Assembly: GCF_037975245.1 (NCBI RefSeq)
Contig: NC_092570.1
Coordinates: forward strand, 6,553,001 to 6,617,000
Reading direction: 5' to 3'
Source of the DNA: Apostichopus japonicus
Taxonomy: Eukaryota; Echinodermata; Holothuroidea; Aspidochirotida; Stichopodidae
DNA length: 64,000 nt
Below are positions 35,787 through 47,700 of the stretch, piece by piece. The notes below the pieces were generated by a model, which was not told the DNA's origin, did no database searches, and was given only the letters and a program-made list of their open reading frames with translations. The position numbers were made by a program, and so were the translations under genes. Within the stretch, counting starts at the first letter, position 1. Each line of letters opens with the position of its first letter.

Positions 35787-38700
35787 TTAAGGAGATGCAG
35801 AGAGTAAAAGGTTCACCTGAAGTTGGAAGAAAAAAGAAAGACAGTAGAAGATTTTAATTGTTTTAAAGGATAATTTGATAAATTAATGGTACCACTTAAT
35901 TCAGGCTATTTATGCCCTACCTTCATAGTGGTGAAAGACCACAACCATTCCACAACAGTTCTTCATGTAAGGAAAGTGTTCATTTGTAGTTCCATGTATT
36001 AAGAACTGTTCATTCATACTTAGTAAAGATTCCTAAATCCTATTGGTCCATTCAGGTCAGCTGACCGTGGTTAATCCTGTGAGTAACGCACGGTAAAACT
36101 ACGGGGCATCACTTTAATAAATCTTTGGTTATATGTAACCAAAAATGTTTTGTTTTATGATTTTTCCCCCACACAAATGGTAGTGTATGAATGAACGGGG
36201 TTAATGAACGGTCTAGCATGCGTTACTCACATGATTAATGCACTTCGGGTGTTAATGCTATCGCTGGATGCACTCGGGCTCCGCCCTCGTGTATCGCTTG
36301 CATTATCCCCCGATCGTGCATTAATCCTGTGAGTAACGCACGCTAGACCGTTGATTAACCCCTTATTGTAACTAGTTATATCCTACCTTCATAATGGTTT
36401 AAGACCATAACAAATTAGGGAAAAGTGTTCATTTTGTAGTTCCTTGTACTAAGAACTGTTGTAACTAGTTATATCCTACCTTCATAATGGTTTAAGACCA
36501 TAACAAATTAGGGAAAAGTGTTTATTTCGTAGTTCCTTGCATTAAGAACTGTTGTAACTAGTTATATCCTACCTTCATAATGGTTTAAGACCATAACAAA
36601 TTAGGGAAAAGTGTTCATTTAATAATTCCTTGTACTAAGAACTGTCGTAACTATCTATATCCTACCTTCATAATAGTTTAAGACCATAACAAAGTAGGGA
36701 AAAGTGTTTATTTTGTAGTTCCTTGTACTAAGAACTGTTGTTACTATTTATATCCTACCTTCATAATGGTTTAAGACCATAACAAATCAGGGAAAAGTGT
36801 TTGTTTCGTAGTTCCTTTTACTAAGAACTGTTGTAACTATTTATATCCTACCTTCATAATGGTTTAAGACCATAACAAATTAGGGAACAGTGTTTGTTTC
36901 GTAGTTCCTTTTACTAAGAACTGTTGTAACTAGTTATATCCTACCTTCATAATGGTTTAAGACCATAACAAATTAGGGAAAAGTGTTTATTTCGTAGTTC
37001 CTTGCATTAAGAACTGTTGTAACTAGTTATATCCTACCTTCATAATGGTTTAAGACCATAACAAATTAGGGAAAAGTGTTCATTTAATAATTCCTTGTAC
37101 TAAGAACTGTCGTAACTATCTATATCCTACCTTCATAATAGTTTAAGACCATAACAAAGTAGGGAAAAGTGTTTATTTTGTAGTTCCTTGTACTAAGAAC
37201 TGTTGTTACTATTTATATCCTACCTTCATAATGGTTTAAGACCATAACAAATTAGGGAACAGTGTTTGTTTCGTAGTTCCTTTTACTAAGAACTGTTGTA
37301 ACTATTTATATCCTACCTTCATAATGGTTTAAGACCATAACAAATTAGGGAACAGTGTTTGTTTCGTAGTTCCTTTTACTAAGAACTGTTATAACTATTT
37401 TTATCCTACCTGTTCTGCAGACGGACATCCAATAATCTGCTGATCTTCTTCCGTGTAGTTATCTTTAACTAGAACTTCAAATCTCTGGAAAGACTGTTGT
37501 ATGTTTGTCTGAGGAACAACGTGAAACAAAGCAAAAAATGTGTTAAACAAAGTTAGGACATTAATATAAATGAGTTAAATTCACCAAGTTTACACCACTA
37601 TTTCCTCTAACAGAATGTTGGTTGGTAAGTCAGAATGCCAATGGGATTATCAATGGGATTACAAATGGGATTATCAATGGGATTATCAGGTATTATGTCT
37701 CCTCTTTACATCAACAAAAGAAATGACCATATTTTAAATTTCATTTTGCTCCAAATATCAAACCTTGGGATACTTTAAATTCCCTACGCTATGTATGTGA
37801 TTACGGTCTTATTGCTGCTGTAACAGACTCTAAAGTTAAATGGACTGAGAAATTTCTTTTAATATTGACTTAAGAAAAAGTATTTTTGAATAGGAAATGT
37901 AAAGGGACAAAAATACACAAACAATCACACAAACATAACAAACTAAACTAAACAAACAATTGGGATATGCCCTCAGGAAACCATTAGCATCATATTGTAG
38001 CAGCTCTTTAATATAATTGCTTGGTTACAATGCCAATATAGGACTTCTTGTAATTACCAATGTGACATACCTTAACCGGTCTGAAGAGAATGTATTCTGT
38101 ATCCTTATTAGCTAGATATAGAGACATTTTCTCAAATATAACAGATACTAAGGATTTTATCTGTTTGTTGGTGATCCCAACAATATCTCTCAGCTTCTCT
38201 GTAAAGAAGAAGAAAAATACACCAACTTCAACAGTTACTCAGAAGAATTCCATTTAGCTATCATTCCAAAATTCTACACGGAGAGATGTGACCGAAATTT
38301 TAGCACGTTGAAACTTCAGAAGTTTTGCAAAACTGCTTCCCTTTTTTCATGTATCCTAATTTTGTTAGCAGATAATGACAATTATTAAATTAGACAATTA
38401 GATCTATCAGTAAGGAAATAGACACTGATGGTTGCAGTCCCTCTCCACCCCTACCCCCCCCCTCCAAATAAAACCCATTTATGACCATTTGTCATCTTTC
38501 TTAATACATTAGAAGCTCTGTATGTCATCTAATCACAGCTTTGTAAAATCACTAGTCAATCTAAAGAGAGATCCCTTTCCTGTTTCACAAAATGAACTGG
38601 ACTTGCTCTGAGCAATGATGACAGCGGTTAAATTTAGGATTCGATTTATTGCAGATATTATTGAACGGAGAAGCAAGAATAACATAAAGTTGTTTACTAT

Positions 38701-41700
38701 GTGTATGTCTAAAACATCATCATGATCATACACTTACAGTCTTGACGTTTTAACAGATACTGGACTGAGAGTGGATCAACCTTTTTTTGGCCTGAGCTCT
38801 ACCTTGGGTGATTTTTCTTAAAAGGTATGTATATGTCTAAAATTAACAAATTGCAACTTTGTTCATGTTCATTGGGGGGAGGGGGAAGGAGGGGAGGGGG
38901 AGGGGAGGGGAGGAGGGAGTAAGAACACTATCAAGTATATCTGTTAACTCAAACAGGTGCATTTAGTTGATGATTAGTCTTACCAGTTTAAGCGAACAAC
39001 TTTCCCCCATTTTTTGGTTATTCTTTTCTTTTTTCATTTTTGTATTCATTTTTGTCTTTTTTTACTTTATATCTGGTGTAGATAATTGATAATCAACCAA
39101 TCAAAAACCAACACAATCACACAATGGATTACTCAACATATGCTCACCTGGATTGGCAAATGGCTGGCTCCTTAAAGACACCTTAGGTCCCTCTCCCTCT
39201 TGGCCAATATTCTTGACTACTTCAGCCTATAAAAGATCAAAAGTGAATCGTTAGCATTCAATCATGTTAATTTCATTCGATTCATATCTTTACCCCAGAA
39301 ACTTTGTTTTAGTTTTCATCTTGCTTTATAGTTGCTCGTAGTGAATCGTTAGGATGAGGTTTTATTCCGATTTACTCCAGGTTTTACGAAACGATGCATC
39401 TTGTAAAAACTGTGCTGTTACATTAGTTAAAAATAACCTACGAAATGAGCTGGTTACAAAACAGTCCGTAGTCACGCTCTTCTTCAATCCTACCAAAAAT
39501 GTCCCGAATAATGGCAGACGAATTTGTAGCACGTGCTCCTGGCAAAATAGACTCGCTTTCAGGGAAATGGCCTGGTAGAATACATCTCCTCGGTTTATGA
39601 CATCAAAATTACACTGGTTGGAAAAAATAGTCACAAAAATATGAGATTTGAGGTTAAAAAGATAGAAAATTTCAGAATGCAAATTTATACCTTTGTCAGG
39701 AATGTAGTAAGTTCGAGTGTCATGACGTGTGTACAGTGCCTAATGAATCCCTCACAGGTCTTCTTCAGCTGGTTATCTACATCCTTCTTGGAGTCGACGT
39801 AATACTCTGTCACAAGTGGAGCTCCCTAGAAACAAAAGGGGGAGAAGAGATAGAAGACATTTTCACCTCAAAACAGCTTTTTCCTCAAGAAAGGGAGCCT
39901 ATCTATTAAACGCTCACACAAAAGAGTAGAATTAGCTATATTGATATATGAACACTTTCATCACAATATCATGTTTATCATGTAAATTTACAGAGTTGAG
40001 TTACTCTACCTTAGGTGGTTAAATGTGATGGTATTTGATGTCAAAAGCATTAACATCTTTGGAAAAGCATTGGTTTCCTTTTGCTACTGATTTTTCCATT
40101 AATAATATATTAAAAAATAAATATTATATAATAATATATTAAATATATAAATAATAATATATTAAAAAACAAAATTTGATATTTTTTTTAATAGAAAGAT
40201 TTTACACTTGGAAACCTTCTCTTTAGATGTTCTACAAACTGTTGAAATAAAGTCCACTCAAAAGCAAAGTGTTTCATGGAGATCTGCAACACATCTTTTA
40301 CAAGGACACACCTGTAAGATTTAACCAGATTTATAACTAGTCACTTCAGTTTGCGATCAAGTCAACCCAAGTCACTACTGGCGATTTTCCTGTCTCGGGT
40401 AGAATCATAAACTTGAGTCACTGTATTCCCTATATGTGAAAAAGTTGACACTTTCAGGACCTTTTACCTTTTGATATTTGGTCACAATATTTTGATATTC
40501 CAGTCGTGACCTTATACAACGCTGGGTTCCACACACATCACATGTGTGGATCAGATGATACAGCGTTCGTGCTGCAAAGATTAACACAAACTACATATAT
40601 GCATATACATGCATCATATGTATTTTATGAAATATGGTATGAAATATTTTTGTATATATATTTATGTATATATATATCTATATATTTGTATTTGTTATTT
40701 TTTTGTTGTATATATATTTGTATATATATTTTTGTATATATAATATATTGTATATAAATATTTTATAAAATATTTATGAAATATTGTATTGTATGTCATA
40801 TCAAATATGGAAAAGAAAAATAGGATACAAAAATTCCATGAAACATGACAAACCTCTAATAAAAACTCCAGGACGGAATTATTACTTCCCAGAGAGAACA
40901 ATCTTCCTTTCTTGCTGAAGAAATCCATGGCAGCATCTGTGTAAACAAGACATTACATCACTTTTTAAGGACCAACCTCTCCTGCTTCCTGCACCCTTAC
41001 TCTCCCTCCTTTTCTCTTCACTTTCTACTACCATTTATCCTAACTTTTCTTTGCTGCACCCTATTAATTCCTCCCCCCCCCCCCTTTGGTCCTTAGAATT
41101 TCTACCCCAAGGTGTGAAAACTCAAACCTTTGTGTATCTCAACAAAGTACTACTTGTGACACAAGTTCAAGTACACAAAATACTACACTACCAAAGAGCA
41201 CATATCATCATTTGGATTGCACATATCATCATTTGGATTGCACATATCATCATTTGGATTGCACATTAATTCTAATAAATTTGAAAGATAATGTTTTATA
41301 GATACATATAAATAAGAAGTTATTTTAAGGTTATTCGACAAAAGCGGCTTAACTTCCTACTGATCTCTTTAGAACCAACTTTCCGTGCTAAAGCAGTTTT
41401 TAGAGTTTAAAAGTACTGTTTCAAAAATTATAACTGGTATTGAAATCTACCATTTAGCAATATTGCTAACCAATATTACTCTCAGACATATCAAAAATTA
41501 ATGTATTGCACAAAGCCCTCAGAAAGATAATTAAAATAAAAAATTTAGGTACTGAAAAAAAGGACAATCACTTACTTCTAGTTGATGAGAAATCTAAGGA
41601 AGTTTCTTTGATGGCAAATTCAACTTGGAATGGTGCAATCTGCTCCCGTAGAATCAGTAAATGTTTTATGAGAAAAAGTTCTCCGTCGACTTCACTCTAC

Positions 41701-44700
41701 AAACAGAGAAAGCAAAGGTCTATTGGGAATTGTACGATCAGGATATTTCCAATGGAACGGAAAACTATCTCTGTAAATTTAATGACATGGTAACCCGGTG
41801 TCTAAGGAACTAACAACTTCCTATTTCTACAGATTTTTATAGATTTCCAATAGAATCACTAGAAGATATTTGATAAGAAACAGCTCTCTGCCAAATTCAT
41901 CCTGCAAACAGATATGAATTGAAAGCATTTTGCGATGTATAACAAAGTATGAATAGTGCCATATGATCACGGATGTCAAAGGTCACTACTATTTTCACTG
42001 TTTTTTTATAATTTATGGCAGCTTAATTTGAAATTTTTGGCGCATAATTTCTCCCCCGTCATCGAAGACATTTAAACAGTAATCCAGATTGATAGTTTGT
42101 TTCGTTCGTATCACAACAGATGTAAGAAGACTCCACAAGACAGATCCGACGTGAATGACTTTCAAAAAAAAAAATAAATAAATTAAAAATAAAAATAAAA
42201 TGAATGACTTTCCACTAATATGCTACGTTGCGCTTTACTGATTGCAAAGGTTCACGGTTTATGGAAAATAAATTGCAGACAAGAAGAAGGAAACGATGAA
42301 GAACACAAACCTTTTTCTTAACAATGGAATCACTGGCTAATAGTAAAGACTGTATACAGCATTGTAAGATTTCCTGAGATAAACCTTGGAATATTGACCT
42401 CTGTTAGCGAAAAGAAATAAAACCATTTGTTTTGTTTTAAAATTAACGTTACGGACATAGCTTGTCGGGGAAAAATAACATAAAGGTATCTTTGTACGTT
42501 AATGTTTGCATTTGATCATAATTCGATATTTTCTTTGAATATGTCTGTGAAGTAATAAACACTTGTGACTATATAGTTTGGCATTGTGGACAAAATAAAT
42601 ACGAGGACGAAGCATAATTCCAAACTGTAAACTTCTGATGCCTGAATATTTATGATTAAAACAATTTTAGTATCCATAGATACTAAAAGTAGACACAAAA
42701 CCCAACCATCTTTTTTTGGTCTATGTGATAGAGATAACTGTCATTAATACCATCCACATACAACTCAGAAAAATTGTATTCCATTTAGGAGACATCACAG
42801 TCGTTAATTTAATGAGTGTCGAAAAAAAAAAAGAAGGAGTTACCTTTGTATCTTAATTTTAATTTTTATAGCTTTAGAAATTACCAGTTCAACTTCAGAA
42901 ATGATCATGAAAATGGCAAAAAAATACTTTCAACTTACATCTATACACCTGTAGAGCTTCGATAGGCAGACTAGGGTCCTTCTGACTGTAGGGTACCACA
43001 TCCCATGAAGGTCAGCGGGAGACATGGTGGAGTTACTTCTTACTGCCCGAGCAGTACCTGAATATGAACCAACAGAAGTAACTTTGTAGGCAGAGACATA
43101 ACTTAGTAACAAGTTTCTTCCAAGTTTTACTCATTTACACCCTTTTTTTAACCCCTTTACATGTGAGTACACAAAACCACCAAAACAAAAATCCCCGAAG
43201 TTATTTCCATTTCTCAGCAAAAGGGCATTTTTTAAATTCCAAACATGAAAAAGTGTAGCACTTTACATTAACAAAAAGTGACACTTTTAAGTAATGAAAA
43301 TGGGAATTATAAGGTTTTCACAAAACTGGGGGATGTGAATTACTGTGCCAACCCCTCCCCCTAACCTCTGTCCACCCCCCAGCTCCTTCACCGTTGCTCT
43401 CTTTTGATAGATGGAACAACCAAACATGTTCAAGGTCAATGTGTTTTCCATTTGTCTCTATAGCAACCACTTGTACTCACCAGCTCCTGTGAAGAGTTTT
43501 CCATTTATTGCAGCGCTAGCTTCACTCTGTCCATCTTGTATCGAAGATGCCGTCTCGTTGATATTCGCAACCTCTTTGCTGGTAGCTGAATCCACAGATT
43601 CGTTATCTGAATCTTTGGTAGCCGTCTGTTCAGCCGGTCTCTTCTCTTGCAAGCTCTCGGCTATACTCTGTCCGAAAAAGAAATTAAACATGTTTTGTGG
43701 AGTGTTCGGGTCAAATGGAAAGGCAATGGACTTGCAATCTAATGGTTGTAGGTTCAAGTCCTGCATAGATCATTAGGTTGCGTCCTTGGGCAAGGCACTT
43801 CGGCTTCGTTGCCCTCCAGGCGTACAAATCAGGACCTGCCAGGGTAACTTGTGAATATAGTTACGGTTTTATGACCGCACCCAACGGGAGGGACCCGAGG
43901 GGACATGTGGACGTTGTGTACTGTATTAACCTGGAGGGACTCTCTCAATGGTGCTCACTTGGATATGCGGGTGAGAACAGTTACCAATGACCAGGGGTCA
44001 ACTGTTGTATAAAGTTTGGGCGAGAAAGCATTGCATTGATACAATACTGTAAACCTTCTAACTTTAACGTTTTTTTGCTTTAGTTATATTTTAGAGGTTA
44101 TGAAAGCAATCAATAGTAAACACCCTTTCAAAAATCTTTTGATATTTTCAAGTATTAAAGATTAACTGTATTTCACTTATTTCAATTTAAAGAAAAAAAA
44201 ATCTAGCAGGTTGTCTTAGATTGATCAATTGCAATTTCTTTTGCAGATAGAAAGGTTTTGTCACAGCTAAAGGTTTGGTGAAAATTGTTGACCAAGAACA
44301 AACAGGCTGCTTTAATCAGACACTTTAATCAGACATCCTCATTAAGATGACAATAATAAAAAATAAAAAATAAAAAAAATAAAAACTTTAATCAAATGTT
44401 CGCATGTTACTAAAAGATGAAATACCTTCATCATTTCTAGTTTTTCCGGGTATGCGAGGTCACCAGGGGCTGGTTGATAGGACAGAATATCTGTCCTGAC
44501 ATAGACACTCGCTCTGTAGACCAGCCGTTCTTGAACGTCTTCTAACATCTGCCTGGCCAGGGCTCCGAACGCCCCCAGCTCCTCCGCTGCAAATATTAGG
44601 AGAAATAATTTAATCTTGGAAGTTTATTTCAAAGTTTTTTTTTCACTTATCGTGGAAAAAGTTTTCTCTCAAATGCAATACAAAACATGTTCTTGTTTGA

Positions 44701-47700
44701 TTCTGTCATATATTTTATAAGTTGTGATTCCTACAGATTTAAAATTCACCTCTGATTCTTGTTTTCTACTCAATCTGCTAGAACAGTTTATTCTGGTCGG
44801 ATAATGCTGTCGTTGCAATTTTGATGTGAATGCAAAAATGAAAATGAAAATCGACTGGATTGGAGAAAGTGAAAACTCTACCATTATTTAGAACATGATC
44901 CTGAAGCATTTCATTTTTCAAGATTCCGCAGAGCTCGGCGAGGGTCTCCAGATGGTTGATGTGTATGATCAGCGGTCGTAGAACATCGTATAAACTCATA
45001 CACAGACCCTCCAACATTTCGCTGCGGAAGAGTTAAATAGTATTTATTCAGATTTGATTGAACTTTGAGATGAAAGTTAGCAATATAAATATCACATTAA
45101 ATGCCATAATTAAATATTATATTTTAAATATTGTATTATTTATATATAATCCTCAAATATATATATATTGCAGACTTTTGGGCTTTTCACTAAAAAACAT
45201 TTATTTACTATTTATTCAAAACTGCCTCTCTCTTCAACTTGCACACCAAACTCTTTTGCCCACTTCTATATTATTTATATTCTATATTGTATATTATTTA
45301 TAATGGCATTTAATGTGATATTTACATTGACTAAAAATAATTTATTTATTATTTATTCAAAACTGCCTCTCTTCAACTTGCACACCCCCCTCTATTGCCC
45401 ACTTCCTTTCCTCTTATTTTTTTTCTTTCTTGTCTTTTCCATCACGTTGCTTCTGTGAAAGCGTTGCTTTAAACTTACCACTTGTGGAAGGTTGCATTAC
45501 ATCCTTCAGGCTCTCTAATAATGTTAACCCATACTTATTCACAAAGTAGACACAAATCTCCCAAAAGTGTACAGAATTATCACAAACTTTACTTCCAATA
45601 AAAACTCTGCCAAAATGTCTGCCATTTTCAGTGTTACTGCTATAGAAGTAAGTGTAAACAGTTTTATAAAACCAAGCCAGCAAATCATTTAATCATAAAA
45701 AATGAAAATAAACTACTCACTCGAGACCTTCCGTAGGCTGACTGAAGAAATGGAAGAAAAGTTGGTGTTCGTCTTCACAGACGTGCGCCATGAAAGCACA
45801 TCCGCTCCGAACCTAAAAGTGTCAACAAAAGTAGATCGTAGTTTATCACGAGATCCATTGCATCACCGGTTACTCCTCACAGGTACCAGGATTATCCAAT
45901 ACATGAGTACTCCAGGCATCACTTGATCTCTCTCTCTTCACACCTTAGTTTAATCTACAACAGATATACCTGTCAACTTTATAATCCAACCTACACAGAG
46001 CACCATTGACCTCCACCAAAATTTCACATTCCAAGCTGATATTAAACGTTAACCCTGATACACAATTATCCATTGATTTGATATAGTCCAGGCTGCATCC
46101 CAGCATTAATATGAGTATCAGGGGTATCCATGATATTACATTAACCAAACAGTGTAACCATTAGAACCCAATTTTCAATTAATCCAGTATAGTCCAGACT
46201 GCATCATAGCATTAATATGAGTACCAGGGGTATCCATGATATTACATCAACCAAACAGTATAAACATTAGTACCCAATTGTCAATTAATCCAGTATAGTC
46301 CAGTCTGCATCCCAGCATTAATATGAGTACCAGGAGGGTCCATGATATTGCATTAACCAAAACAGTACTTCAGTATAAAGATAAGTACCTAGTTATTCAT
46401 TATATCTATAAATGATACCTGTCTCATTATGAGTACCAAGGTCATTGAACAAATTTATGAACATATATGAGTACCAGGGAACTCCTCATACTCCATATTC
46501 TATACATTATTGCAATCTAAAACATGAACAGCAGGGGTAACCTACCATAACTTTATTATCAAAGTATAAATGAATAACGGAAAACTGAATGACCAAATTA
46601 GAGACAAAAAGTCCTCTTTTTTAATCCACAGATGTCGATCAAAATAAATCCTATATTCCGTACTGCATTGTGTTATAAATATGAGTTTTTCCATTTTCTT
46701 CCAAATACCACACCAGATTTCATATTAAATTAATTATGCCTTTCAAGGAGTGTACATAATAATATTCCCATTACTAATATACTATTTTTCTTTCACACCT
46801 AAGATAAGTTTTGCATGAGAATGGCTTGCAAAGAGTAAATGGATTAAAAATACAAAATGGATACAAAATAAATACATAAACTACAAAACGAAATACAAAA
46901 GTACAAAATGGATACAAAATGGACCAAAAATACAAAGTCATATCCAGAGGGTGGAATTAAATATATAGTTGTCTTACCAAGGCACAATGGTCTTTGCTAT
47001 GTTTAGTGGCCAGTTCTGTGACTGCTTGAAAGATACTCGGACCCAACAACTGCTGCCTCTGTTGAAAGTAACACTGGTGGCAGTCTTTTAGAAGGGTTTG
47101 ATACCTGATATGAAATGAAAAGTAAAATTAACATTCTTAAGGGTAAGGTAATGTAAAACGGGTGATATGGAATAATAGCAATGCATGTTATAAATGTTAA
47201 CTAACTATCAGATTTTGTATGTGCAGGCTATGATGCTGAATTTCTCAAAAAAAATGAAATTTCTGAGGGACTGTTTTTGGATTTAGTTCAAAAGGAGGCA
47301 TCCAGTTGTTCAGTATCAAGAACCAATTCTTGAACTTGAGCTATCCCGAAAAATTTGCGGTCGAACGTTTTGAAGTGATCTCTAGGACAAGCACCATGGA
47401 ATAGATCTTCCTTTGCGGTAAGTTTGATCAAAAGTTTTTACACTTTCTGAAAAAAGGAAATACAAACTGGAAAATGATTCTTACTCTGGACTTTTCCCAA
47501 GTCTCTGTTCAATCTGGTCCATCAAAGCTTTGACTTTTGGTGCGTTGGTCCTAAACTTTCCATAAAATAAAGTAAAGGCATTTTCTGAGGGGTTGACTGT
47601 CTGCTCCTGAGGAAAGATCAAGAAATCGATTACCAATTTCAACTGTATAATATTCATCCTATATTCATCAGTGAAAGCAAGTCACATTTAAAACCAGCAA

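Noticed and set aside
36364-37410. CRISPR array
   Set aside because: The units are continuous 93-bp tandem repeats without unique spacers, in an animal intron.
43411-43776. 121-codon plus-strand ORF
   Set aside because: It is the shadow of COG3 exon 12 on the opposite strand.
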